In this document: positions 16,201 through 23,819 of the stretch, piece by piece
Layout: each line of letters opens with the position of its first letter
Position numbering within the stretch: the first letter of the stretch is position 1
Assembly: GCA_910583835.1 (NCBI GenBank)
Contig: CAJTYM010000048.1
Coordinates: 1-30,216, forward strand
Origin: an uncultured Lachnospiraceae bacterium
GTDB lineage: Bacteria > Bacillota > Clostridia > Lachnospirales > Lachnospiraceae
Reading direction: 5' to 3'
Length of the DNA stretch: 30,216 nt
Program-made: the position numbers and the translations under genes
The notes under the pieces: model-generated
Told to the model about the DNA's origin: nothing
Seen by the model: the letters and a program-made list of their open reading frames with translations, nothing else
Database searches by the model: none

Positions 16201-19200
16201 ACAGGAGAGGCTGACTTTTCCATATCGGTCATATACCTTGACAATAATGTCGCTCTCAAAAACCTTATCTTTCACAGGGATTTCCACGGAGAATACACCG
16301 CTCCCCTCATCCAGCATTTCCACAGGCTCCCGCACCCCTGTAAATTGTACTGTTGCATAGTCAATGCCACTGTCAAAATCCATATCTTTTGTATAGGCTT
16401 TAAAAATCAATGAATCATTTGAAAAAATGCCAAAGGAAAGTACCTTAAGAATCTTGTCCAACGTACTGGATTTTTTCTGCACCGTAAATCGTTCAATGGT
16501 TGGCTCTTCAAAATCTATATGAACTGCCAACTCCTGCAATTTCAGTTCATTATGCGCAAAATCAGTCGCTGTCCCCGTTATGGTATATTTATGTTCCTCG
16601 TCAGGTTCCATGCCCGCCGTATCAGCTAAAATATAGCAGCCCTCCTCATCGGATTCAATCTCATCATGTGCATACCGAAAGCTTTTGCCATTGATATCAA
16701 GTGAAATATTCTTAAGTCCAGATGCCGTATCCTCCGTATCCACACGAAATGTAATCACTTCCTCTTTATCAAACCAATGCTTGGCGCCAAGTTTCACACT
16801 CTCCGGGGAAACCACTGTAACAGTCCCTTTTTTCGGGGCATTTGTATCCTTATAGAAAGTAATGGAATCGCTGACTGTATTACCGCAGTTATCTTCCACT
16901 TCCACTGTAAATATATGTTCCCCATTGCTTAAATCGCCGATTCTGAACTTCTCTGTATGCTTTGTGGTCTTAAACGGAAAGCGTGTATCGGAATATTTCA
17001 CCTGCCCATTGTCTTTGATGGTGACGGAATATAATCCGCTCTGCAAAGAACCCAGACAATCAGCAGCTGTAATCTTCATTTCCAAATCACTGTCCGCTTT
17101 GCCGAACCACACATTTCCCTTGTCATCTTTATGGCCACGGAGCAGAATATTGCCAAAATCTATGACAGGAGCATCATCCTCTATAATTAAATCATTGCTT
17201 TCAACCTTTCCGCGCTCAGGTATTTCCGTAGCTAATTGTTTTGTAACTAACCCAACGTTATCCTCCACGCAGATGCGCATACCCTGCACCATATTATCAG
17301 GGCGGACAGTCAGAACATATTCATTAGTTTCCGCATTAAGAACGGCTTCTTCATTGTTTATCTTAACGCGCTTTATCCCGGAAGCATAGAATTCTTCTTC
17401 TTTCTCATTATCATTTGCTTTTACCACAACTTCAACTTTATTTTTATAAAAAGTACCGAAGGAAAAAAACTTTAAAATGCCCTCCAATTTATCGCTTTGG
17501 GGCTTTCTTATTTCGATACTCTCAATCTGCGGCGGAAGCATATCACTGCCGATGGGGTCTGTCACCGGTTTAACGTCATCATAGACATTCCCCGCTTTAT
17601 CGGTAACCCGCAGATGTAAGGTATGCTTATTGCCCGGCACACGTTTTGCCATGTCCCACGGCAGAATCAACACATACTCTGACCTGCCGTCCACATAATC
17701 CATAAATTCCACATAATCTGTCCTCAAATCTCCTTCCGATAACCAAAAACCATCATCCCACAAGTATTCCACTTTGGCAATCCCGGAACGAAAATCTGAA
17801 ATCGTGACATCCGCTTTTACAGCTTCATGATGGAAATTCCCATTAATTTCTGTAATTTCAACCTCTGGAATAGTTTTGTCAATGCAGAATGCGTCCGTGT
17901 GATTTCCTATGTAAACAATCTCCGCCGGCAGATTGCCCAAATCTCTCCCTTCGAGGGAAAACGTGTAATCGCCTTCACCAAAATCAATTACGGCGACATG
18001 TTCCGTTGGTGATTTCTCTTCAAATGCATAGGCTGGAACATCGCCAGATGTGTTTTCCATGGCAATCTCTATCAGGTCTGCGTTAAAATTACGCTCCGTC
18101 ACCGTAATATTGGCAACACGGCTTTGCTTATGAAATGTATCCCTGTCATCTTCAAATTCAACCTTGATGGTTGGAGGCGTCCGGTCGACTGTGAAAGATT
18201 CGCTTTTCGTAGGCTCAGTCGCATTTTCTGAATTATCCTTTGCATCAAATGTCAGCGTGACATGGTTATCATCATCTGTAAAATCAAATGTCTTTGTGAC
18301 CTGGGTGACAAGATTTTCCTCAATCCCTGTCACCAGCCAGCCATCCCCTAAATCCTCCCCTACGTTATAGGCTTCCTTATCCAAAAGAATTGCCCGCCTG
18401 GCATACGAATCCTTTTCCGCACTCTGCTGGTATCCTAACTCCCTGATACCCGAAACAATATCCGTAATTTTGACGGTAAAACTGTTACCCTCCGTGTAAA
18501 GCTTGTTCCCATCAGCGTCCTGATAATTCGTTTGCCCTTTCTGTATTATATCAATGACAGGCGCATTTTTATCCTCCGCTTTTACCAGTTTTGCACCGAG
18601 GGAATTCCCAACACAGTCAAAAATGTCCGCAAAAATCCGCCCTCGAAATCCTTCCGGTATCTCCAGTTCTGCCTTACCATCCATGATTTCCAGAGAACCA
18701 GTGATATCTTCCTGCTCTTCGCCCTCCTGATAAGGCTCCAGACAATATTTCAACTCAGCAAGCCCGCTAGATGGGGCAGCATCTGCAATAGTGACAACCA
18801 CATGATAATTGGTCTTAAAGTAATAGCCATAGGTAAACTCATCAATGGCAAATTCTTCCAGCAAATCTTCTGTACCTTCCATATCCTCAGGTATTTCCGG
18901 GATAAACTCAACCTTGGCAACCGTTGGCGGAACTTTATCTATATAGAATGCAGCCTCATGATTTGCCACATTTCCTGCATGGTCAGTGACTGCTATCACA
19001 ATTTCATATTTTCCTTCTTCTAAATATTTCTGGTCTCCCATTTTCTCGCAGATAGCCGTAAAGTAATCCACATCAAAACTATAATGCAGTTCCTCCTTAT
19101 GGCAGCCATTCTCTTCCTCACTCACTGCTGCTTTTAATAAAACCACATTATTTTTATCTTCTAAAACCTCAATATCATTCACCGAAAAGTCAATGTTGCT

Positions 19201-19629
19201 TATGCCGGAATCTTCATCCCGGACAACAAGCTCCAATTGTTTGTTATCTTTATACCATACCTGTCCATCATCCCTGGGAATTCCGTCACTCTCAGGCAAA
19301 TCAAAAATTATCGTTGGTAAAATAGTGTCCACGTCTGTATCATCATCAATATCGTCACCTTCCGTTGGCGAATCGCCATCTTCTGTAAAGGTATCGCCAT
19401 CTTCCGTTGACGAATCACCATCCTCTGTGGATGAATCTCCATCTTCCGTTGACGAATCGCCATTCTCTGTGGACGAATCTCCATCTTCGGTCGTTGTATC
19501 ATCATTCTCGGTCAATGTGTTACCATTTACTGCCAAGGTATCGCTATTTTCCGCATAGACAAACAGTATGCCATTCACTACCAGAAACAGCGCTATTACA
19601 AGAGATAATATCCGGTTTTTCCATTTCAT
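13264..19629 (-). CDS. giant Ig-like repeat surface protein with C-terminal membrane anchor
   Basis: With the start at 19629 (GGGGGGA just upstream) the protein has 2121 residues. A signal peptide (ILSLVIALFLVVNGILFVYA) is followed by an acidic stalk of seven-residue repeats (STEDGDS type, residues about 38-86). Then comes a long chain of Ig-like modules, at least eleven of them marked by DKTxP-type linkers such as VDRTPPTI, IDKTIPEV and VDKTAPAV. Residues about 105-590 and 1165-1640 are clear copies of each other, sharing SIPRDD, YGYYFKT, LGDGW and LVTQVTK. One membrane span near residues 2083-2105 is followed by the basic tail GRNKRKQELD. There is no LPXTG signal, so it is membrane-anchored rather than sortase-linked. 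It is the last gene of the type VII-like operon and may be its external component or an adhesin; I cannot say which. Confidence 0.88.
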   Translation of the reverse strand: MKWKNRILSLVIALFLVVNGILFVYAENSDTLAVNGNTLTENDDTTTEDGDSSTENGDSSTEDGDSSTEDGDSSTEDGDTFTEDGDSPTEGDDIDDDTDVDTILPTIIFDLPESDGIPRDDGQVWYKDNKQLELVVRDEDSGISNIDFSVNDIEVLEDKNNVVLLKAAVSEEENGCHKEELHYSFDVDYFTAICEKMGDQKYLEEGKYEIVIAVTDHAGNVANHEAAFYIDKVPPTVAKVEFIPEIPEDMEGTEDLLEEFAIDEFTYGYYFKTNYHVVVTIADAAPSSGLAELKYCLEPYQEGEEQEDITGSLEIMDGKAELEIPEGFRGRIFADIFDCVGNSLGAKLVKAEDKNAPVIDIIQKGQTNYQDADGNKLYTEGNSFTVKITDIVSGIRELGYQQSAEKDSYARRAILLDKEAYNVGEDLGDGWLVTGIEENLVTQVTKTFDFTDDDNHVTLTFDAKDNSENATEPTKSESFTVDRTPPTIKVEFEDDRDTFHKQSRVANITVTERNFNADLIEIAMENTSGDVPAYAFEEKSPTEHVAVIDFGEGDYTFSLEGRDLGNLPAEIVYIGNHTDAFCIDKTIPEVEITEINGNFHHEAVKADVTISDFRSGIAKVEYLWDDGFWLSEGDLRTDYVEFMDYVDGRSEYVLILPWDMAKRVPGNKHTLHLRVTDKAGNVYDDVKPVTDPIGSDMLPPQIESIEIRKPQSDKLEGILKFFSFGTFYKNKVEVVVKANDNEKEEEFYASGIKRVKINNEEAVLNAETNEYVLTVRPDNMVQGMRICVEDNVGLVTKQLATEIPERGKVESNDLIIEDDAPVIDFGNILLRGHKDDKGNVWFGKADSDLEMKITAADCLGSLQSGLYSVTIKDNGQVKYSDTRFPFKTTKHTEKFRIGDLSNGEHIFTVEVEDNCGNTVSDSITFYKDTNAPKKGTVTVVSPESVKLGAKHWFDKEEVITFRVDTEDTASGLKNISLDINGKSFRYAHDEIESDEEGCYILADTAGMEPDEEHKYTITGTATDFAHNELKLQELAVHIDFEEPTIERFTVQKKSSTLDKILKVLSFGIFSNDSLIFKAYTKDMDFDSGIDYATVQFTGVREPVEMLDEGSGVFSVEIPVKDKVFESDIIVKVYDRYGKVSLSCPNISDVKGEFFSNGKLAMIETDLPIVAFSLPPSDSIPRDDDQIWYRCNRTMRLSVHDKNSGINNVDLSVNGSEVLEDKKGNALLKTEMAEAAIARNNDIQKYTFDVNYFSSICGAAQDGKYVLAAQTADNAGNTAHSKAVYYIDEVSPVIDRIDFLPKTSDGIGNTAEFMEEMVYGYYFKTDFEIAVNVSDAKPSSGLHEVRYRLVPYQDGRKQEEISGSQKIADGKATIDVPKGFKGQIFVEAFDYVLNSSGEKTVKAFVVDRAAPDIKITKNVDTEYHDADGNSLYVRANRFTVAVTDKVSGIKQIRYMQSAEQNPYDRKTIDVNPTGNSLNEDLGDGWKVTGVDANLVTQVTKIFTFPEDDNDVIVTFDAMDNSRNRTKKVQSEKFTVDKTVPVFNVAFREDDDTDMYYNQNRVADITVIERNFDENLIKAEIQNMFGAVPEYSFTEKSNTEHTAVIDFDEGDYIFDLTGTDLGEHPAIVNFSGGNEKIFFVDKTAPAVEVNFAEFSNSAENSFNTDKTVDITITEHNFDPELLNLKIMRKEPGEDHSAQGMEDATGMVLGGAKWESIGDVHTASFTFDFDGIYRMEMAPTDLATNTGEPCSTVIFEIDKTAPVVSMKNESFVGEDDTEFLDVYPYARKDEAAPTVEFEDLNLSHLEYKLTLYIPDYSTSDVVAVRPSVTSGTIEGNKYTLPDFKEDGVYALELVAVDVAGNKSAVNYNTYARMVNQDVLAFIMDSNLEEKTGVYSFEYENGEAISKKPSDFQDLEIFVMSKKGTETEIVLRDTNGQEISTNAQCKEDDNIYGIGIYNYLLKSDFFRENFQDDTDMELQLTVKNQGCRIDLGKMHIDNIAPTCVMPGNLESWHWFYGDTDRSFTLSSISELVDEERSAIYDNGQTVPFVYSSEEGTITFTLAKGWHNVGIVLDDMAGNANNIQEKINLYIGFFWLWIIVALSVIVIAAAIGIVIYGRNKRKQELD
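19370..19516. repeat. seven 21-bp tandem units encoding an acidic stalk
   Basis: Units of 21 bp start at 19370, 19391, 19412, 19433, 19454, 19475 and 19496. They encode the STEDGDS-type heptads near the N-terminus of the giant protein. Copy number is likely to vary between strains. Confidence 0.88.
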
Positions 19630-19680
19630 GGCATTCCCCCCCTTTTGTAAATTACGCAAAATCTCCCCGAAAGAACAAAT

Positions 19681-20016
19681 TTATTTTTTCCTCAAAGCCG
19701 GAGCAACAGCCTTATAGAAATCCGTTTTCGCCTTACCTCTTTTGTATTTGTGAAAATACATCAGAAACCCTACCATCAGGCATATTAAAAACAGCGCAGC
19801 GAATGTCCACATCGGCGCAACAATAAACGGCGAATTGTATTTTAAATCAAGCGCCGCTTCCAGTTCGGCATAAATCCCCATTTGCCAGAGGATGGCAAAC
19901 AGAACTGCAAGCACTACTGCAGCAATAAAAAATGATATGATAAAAGATTTTAATGCATATGCCACGACTGGAACTTTGTCAAAGACTGATCGTATTTTTT
20001 CGGATATTTTCTTCAT
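19681..20016 (-). CDS. two-span membrane protein of the type VII-like operon
   Basis: A 111-residue protein with two hydrophobic spans (FIISFFIAAVVLAVLFAILW and MWTFAALFLICLMVGFLMYF), a short outer loop between them (YAELEAALDLKYNSPFIVAP) and basic ends. It begins 9 bases after the kinase stop with GGGGGC before the ATG, and it ends 51 bases before the giant protein start. I do not recognise a family. Its position and size suggest a small membrane subunit of the secretion machine, in the role that EssA or part of EsaA plays elsewhere, but no sequence similarity supports a direct match. Confidence 0.8.
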   Translation of the reverse strand: MKKISEKIRSVFDKVPVVAYALKSFIISFFIAAVVLAVLFAILWQMGIYAELEAALDLKYNSPFIVAPMWTFAALFLICLMVGFLMYFHKYKRGKAKTDFYKAVAPALRKK

Positions 20017-20025
20017 GCCAGCCCC

Positions 20026-21891
20026 CTATTTCACTATACTATTGAAAAAATCAAGAACTTCCTGCCTTGTCTGCCCGGTACTTTCCATAATCAAGGCAAT
20101 GTTGTCATCATTATCGAGGACATTTTTAAGCTTGATTACAGCATTGATGAAATCCGTATTTTCCTTATATTTCTGCAAGATATCATACGCCTCAAGCACG
20201 CCTGTCTTGCTGACTTCAACATTGTAAATTGCCGTTGCCAGTTCATATCCAGTACACTCTTCCGCCACATCCAGTTTGACAATCTCACTGGAAATGGCGC
20301 GAAAGCTCCCAGTATCTGCATGAAGCATAATTTCATCCACACGCTCCGGCAGGTGGCTGTCATCACGCAGCTGCGTAAGAATCTCAACAATCATTGCAGC
20401 TTCATAATCTGAGATGCTGCCATTATTCTGATAGGTAAATTTAACAATTTTATCGTATGTGTCATTGACCCTGTTGGTAGGGGCAAACGAAATACAATCC
20501 TTGGCGATTTCACTAAGTTTCGAAAACTGCGTGTCATTGTACGCCGCAGTCAGATTATACCATTTGTTTTCCGCAATCTGGTAAGCCTGCTGATGGTAAA
20601 TGCCGTTTATTATCAAAAGCACCACTGCCAGGGAAGCCATAATGCCACACAGATGAAAAGCAGTCCTGACCTTGACATTCTCCTCCTTGACAATTGTCGG
20701 AGCCGAATCTTTGGCCAGCTCAATATCCTTTCGCAATTCCTTGTAAGAATGGTAATATTTTTCTGAGGTTGTAAAATCATCATCGCGTTCCCTTGTGCAC
20801 TTTTTGATGATTCTTTCCAGCTTCTGATGATACGCTGTTGTCGTCAGCGACAAGTCACGGTTGCAATATGCGTTGTCATTTAAGAAATTATCCTTGTAAA
20901 AATCATAAATATCAAACTTCGAGCTGCCGCTCCTCGTAATCAATTCAAACATATTCAGGCATTCCCAAAAAGTTGCTCCAAACGAAAACATATCGCTTTC
21001 CAGCGACATCCGCCCCAATTGACCTGAATAGGAAAAGGGAAACTCTGAACCTTCTGCAGCCTCACAAAAGCATTCCGGGGCCGCATATCCCAACGCTCCA
21101 AACTCATACTGCTTTTCCTGCGTCTCTCCCTGGTTATAATCTACCGGATCTAAACCGCTGTCCGCAAACCTGTCCGCAACCGTAACACGCTTGGAACGCC
21201 CGAAATCAATCAGCACCAGTTCTTTCCCATATCTGGTTACCATAATGTTTTCCGGCTTTATATCCAAGTGCAGAATGTTTTTCTGTTCCGTAACAAATTC
21301 CATGATTTCGCACAGGTTAATCATAAAGAGCAGAATCTGATTCTGATACTTGAGCTGATTATCGTAATTATAACTTGCAAGAATGGCCGCTTTCTCCGCC
21401 TTACTGTATTCGTTATACCCCACTTCCCTTTTGAGGCCATTGTCAAGCGGTTCGTACCTCCTGAGCTTCCAATATTCTTCCCGGCAGTACTCGTCCAGAT
21501 TCCAGCCGTCAATAAATTCTTCTATCACACAGTAATAGGAAGAGGCTTCGATGACGCCGCTGTCAATGTGGGGACATATCAGGGAAAAATCGCCCAAGTC
21601 CCCCACGACATCATCCACGCGCACTACGGAGCGGCATTCCCGCAGTTCCTCAAAAATCTTCCATTCCTCCGTCTTGAACTTTTCCAGGCAATCCACTTTC
21701 CTGCCATCAATTATCTGGGTCTTCGGCTTGAATTTCAATACGCAGGAGAACTGCAGGCTGCCGCTGAACATGACCTTCAATCCCTTGTAAACAATGCTTT
21801 CCGTACCGATGGCGATGAATCCGTCTTTGTTGATACCGTAGGATTCATCAATGATGTACTTGTATGAATTGCCGGTTATTGTTCTGCTCAT
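20026..21891 (-). CDS. transmembrane Ser/Thr protein kinase with EssB-like layout
   Basis: The 621-residue protein has a cytoplasmic kinase domain with a glycine-loop region GTESIVYKG (29-37), candidate ATP-binding lysine Lys53 or Lys55, catalytic loop HLDIKPEN (His208, Asp210, Lys212, Asn215), metal-binding DFG (229-231) and APE (271-273). All catalytic residues are present, so it should be active. One membrane span follows (about 413-432), then a 190-residue extracytoplasmic helical domain. It has none of the PASTA repeats of PknB kinases. EssB/YukC, a core membrane subunit of Firmicutes type VII systems, has the same order (kinase-like fold, one span, outer helical domain) but is a pseudokinase. 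Here the protein lies in a type VII-like operon that lacks a separate EssB. GAGGAG precedes the ATG. The kinase call is firm; the EssB comparison is inferred from layout and context. Confidence 0.88.
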   Translation of the reverse strand: MSRTITGNSYKYIIDESYGINKDGFIAIGTESIVYKGLKVMFSGSLQFSCVLKFKPKTQIIDGRKVDCLEKFKTEEWKIFEELRECRSVVRVDDVVGDLGDFSLICPHIDSGVIEASSYYCVIEEFIDGWNLDEYCREEYWKLRRYEPLDNGLKREVGYNEYSKAEKAAILASYNYDNQLKYQNQILLFMINLCEIMEFVTEQKNILHLDIKPENIMVTRYGKELVLIDFGRSKRVTVADRFADSGLDPVDYNQGETQEKQYEFGALGYAAPECFCEAAEGSEFPFSYSGQLGRMSLESDMFSFGATFWECLNMFELITRSGSSKFDIYDFYKDNFLNDNAYCNRDLSLTTTAYHQKLERIIKKCTRERDDDFTTSEKYYHSYKELRKDIELAKDSAPTIVKEENVKVRTAFHLCGIMASLAVVLLIINGIYHQQAYQIAENKWYNLTAAYNDTQFSKLSEIAKDCISFAPTNRVNDTYDKIVKFTYQNNGSISDYEAAMIVEILTQLRDDSHLPERVDEIMLHADTGSFRAISSEIVKLDVAEECTGYELATAIYNVEVSKTGVLEAYDILQKYKENTDFINAVIKLKNVLDNDDNIALIMESTGQTRQEVLDFFNSIVK

Positions 21892-22208
21892 GTTTGATGC
21901 TCCTCTGTTGTTATCGCAAATTCTTACAAATCAAGCAAGCTTTTCCTTGTAAAATAACTCCCACCAATATTATTCGTTTTTATAATTTCATGAACACATT
22001 AAAATAAATATTTATTTTTCATTACCACTTATAAATAATTACCTGTTATTCAAAATCTGTAATCCCTTTATTTTTAAACTTGTCTAGTTATAGCTAATTC
22101 ATATTCTTTGTTGAGTCTAAAAAACCGTTCAAGCTAAGTTCTCCAGACAATCAAAACGCTTTATCCTTAAAATATACATCTACAGTTACTTTACTGCTTA
22201 TTATAACT
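21892..22208. other. AT-rich 317-base gap inside the operon
   Basis: Markedly AT-rich compared with the flanking genes. It holds the remnants of a short reading frame next to the effector gene and otherwise no clear gene, and I saw no intrinsic terminator. Nothing else in the operon has a gap of this size, so something may have been lost or replaced here. Confidence 0.6.
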
Positions 22209-22225
22209 TTATTGTTTATTTCCAT
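22074..22225 (-). pseudogene. possible decayed small gene after the effector
   Basis: An ATG at 22225 overlaps the end of the effector gene and opens a 24-residue frame (MEINNKVIISSKVTVDVYF and on) stopping at 22151. Two +1 shifts, at TTTTGA and GCTTGAA, would continue it through DCLENLA to ERFFRLNKEYELAITRQV and a stop at 22074. The pieces look protein-like and lie where an immunity gene would be expected. This is a reading by eye and could be chance. Confidence 0.3.
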
Positions 22226-23312
22226 CGCTTAAAATTTCAACAAAAGAGTTAACGCTCAAAACACCACCTAATATACCATATCCTACTGAAAATTCATCAA
22301 TCCTACGTGGTATCTCTATTTTTAAAACACCATTTTTGGCAAGTAGTGTTTCCACTAACGCTCCCCTATTGTGTTTTACAAAATTTGGGGCAACATATTT
22401 AATCCCACTCTTATCTATCCCCCCCCAGAAAACAGATGCGTTCTTTACCAAACCAAAATCATATTTCCCAGCATTCCAAATATTTCCTTTAAATCCTGAT
22501 TCCAAAAAATAATTTCTACCATATTCTATTAGAGCAGAATCGCCAATTCCACGAAAAGCATTAGCCAAACTTCCAATCCCATAGACACCATTGAATATTA
22601 CACTAGCCCAATTCATACCATTTTTCCAGTTTTGGAAGGTTTGATTTCCACTCATATCACACCAAATATCAACTATATTCAAAGCAGTTGATGCCACAGT
22701 AGTGCCAATAGCCAATACAGCGACACCTATACTTGCAATCGTTGCAATCGTTAATGCAGTTCCAGATGCCATACCTATTGTAGTTAATATAGTAGTCAGT
22801 AGGGGAACTAATGCCATGCCCCCAGACATAACAACAAACACAATTGCAATTGCAGCTGCCATAATCAAAGTTGCAGTACTTAATACATCTAACCAATGCT
22901 CTTGACACCACTCCGCTGCTGAATCCAATAAAAATCCACCCACATCCGCCATCTGCTCAAACAGATTCTTTTCCCAGAATGGCTTGAGATAGCTATACTC
23001 CTCATAGAAATCCTCTTTGTTCTGGTTAACCGTATCTGCAACCTCTCTGTCGGTTCTCTCAGCATCCGAAGCGAACTGCTGAATATCTTCCGCCAGATTT
23101 TTAAGGACATCTATTTTATCTTCCTGCGTCTGTGTTGAAGCAGTAATGGAGGAAATCACATCATCAACATTACAGACATTTCGATTAATTGATTGTACCT
23201 TGGTTCTCAAAGTCATTAACTCGGATTTCAAACCGTTTGTCTCATTTCGGATACCAGTCACCAGACCCGGCATACTATTAATTTTGTTTGCGTAAAGTTC
23301 GATAGTTGCCAT
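22209..23312 (-). CDS. putative type VII effector with helical head and membrane-active core
   Basis: A 367-residue protein. Residues 1-115 are a long amphipathic helical region resembling the WXG/LXG-type N-terminal domains of type VII substrates (heptad-like spacing, ending NQNKEDFYEEYSYLKPFW). Residues 140-215 are very hydrophobic and rich in Gly, Ala and Thr (TATLIMAAAIAIVFVVMSGG, then several small-residue stretches). The last 150 residues are soluble and match no toxin motif that I can see. There is no signal peptide, as expected for this pathway. Base composition is more AT-rich than its neighbours. It starts 17 bases after the 50-residue gene with AGGGGG before the ATG. A pore-forming or membrane-targeted effector is plausible; a structural substrate is the alternative. 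Confidence 0.72.
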   Translation of the reverse strand: MATIELYANKINSMPGLVTGIRNETNGLKSELMTLRTKVQSINRNVCNVDDVISSITASTQTQEDKIDVLKNLAEDIQQFASDAERTDREVADTVNQNKEDFYEEYSYLKPFWEKNLFEQMADVGGFLLDSAAEWCQEHWLDVLSTATLIMAAAIAIVFVVMSGGMALVPLLTTILTTIGMASGTALTIATIASIGVAVLAIGTTVASTALNIVDIWCDMSGNQTFQNWKNGMNWASVIFNGVYGIGSLANAFRGIGDSALIEYGRNYFLESGFKGNIWNAGKYDFGLVKNASVFWGGIDKSGIKYVAPNFVKHNRGALVETLLAKNGVLKIEIPRRIDEFSVGYGILGGVLSVNSFVEILSDGNKQ

Positions 23313-23329
23313 AGCTTACCCCCTTATAT

Positions 23330-23482
23330 TTATCCCTTCGTTCTCTCCACAGGCATATCCGCAAAAAACAAATTATAAATGGTATTTTTATCTTCTTCCA
23401 GCAGTTCGGTGAGTTTTGTTATCTCTCGTTTTTGCTCCTGTTCATCGGGAACTGTGTTAGAGAATTTTTTCTCAAGCCCCAT
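23330..23482 (-). CDS. 50-residue helical protein between WXG100 and effector genes
   Basis: Charged, strongly helical protein (EQEQKREITKLTELLEEDKN, then TIYNLFFADMP). The start ATG at 23482 is chosen because GGAGG lies 8 bases upstream; an in-frame ATG at 23497 would overlap the WXG100 gene and has no site. It begins 4 bases after the WXG100 stop. Small helical partners (Lap-type targeting factors) commonly sit next to LXG effectors, so this could be a targeting partner or chaperone for the downstream effector. I see no sequence match to prove it. Confidence 0.75.
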   Translation of the reverse strand: MGLEKKFSNTVPDEQEQKREITKLTELLEEDKNTIYNLFFADMPVERTKG

Positions 23483-23486
23483 AATA

Positions 23487-23816
23487 TCAACCTCCATTTT
23501 CCCCCTCTGTCGGCGGATTTCTGTTGTATTCTCCCAGTTCATTGTCAGCCCTCGTATACTCGTCTACGATGCTTTTCACAGTCTCGTTGTTCATGCTGTC
23601 CAAGACATCTTTAATTCCGCCGATATTATCCAGAATATGGTCGGTTTCCTTCTTGTAGGCATCCGCGCCCTGTCCTTTCCACTTACTGAGCAACGTGGAA
23701 TTTATGGAGTTGAACTCATCCTTAATTGCATCAAACTCAGCAATTGCTGCTTCACTCTCAGACATAAACTTAGTGATTTTCCCTATATCCGCCGAAACAA
23801 AACTGCCCTCATCCAT
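23487..23816 (-). CDS. WXG100-family (ESAT-6-like) type VII secretion protein
   Basis: The 109-residue protein has two helices joined by the turn LLSKWKGQGADAY (Trp46-Lys47-Gly48), the defining WXG motif. The second helix ends in YTRAD (87-91), matching the YxxxD/E type VII export signal. A short disordered tail follows (NPPTEGENGG). It would be a secreted dimer and probably activates the EssC ATPase or carries partners. It starts 3 bases after the D2-D3 ATPase gene, with GAGGAGG before the ATG. This gene, with the two ATPase genes, is the strongest evidence that the operon is a type VII system. Confidence 0.93.
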   Translation of the reverse strand: MDEGSFVSADIGKITKFMSESEAAIAEFDAIKDEFNSINSTLLSKWKGQGADAYKKETDHILDNIGGIKDVLDSMNNETVKSIVDEYTRADNELGEYNRNPPTEGENGG

Positions 23817-23819
23817 AAC

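Noticed and set aside
23330..23542. Longer 70-residue version of the small gene after WXG100
   Set aside because: It would overlap the WXG100 gene by more than 50 bases, while a well-placed ribosome site supports the start at 23482.
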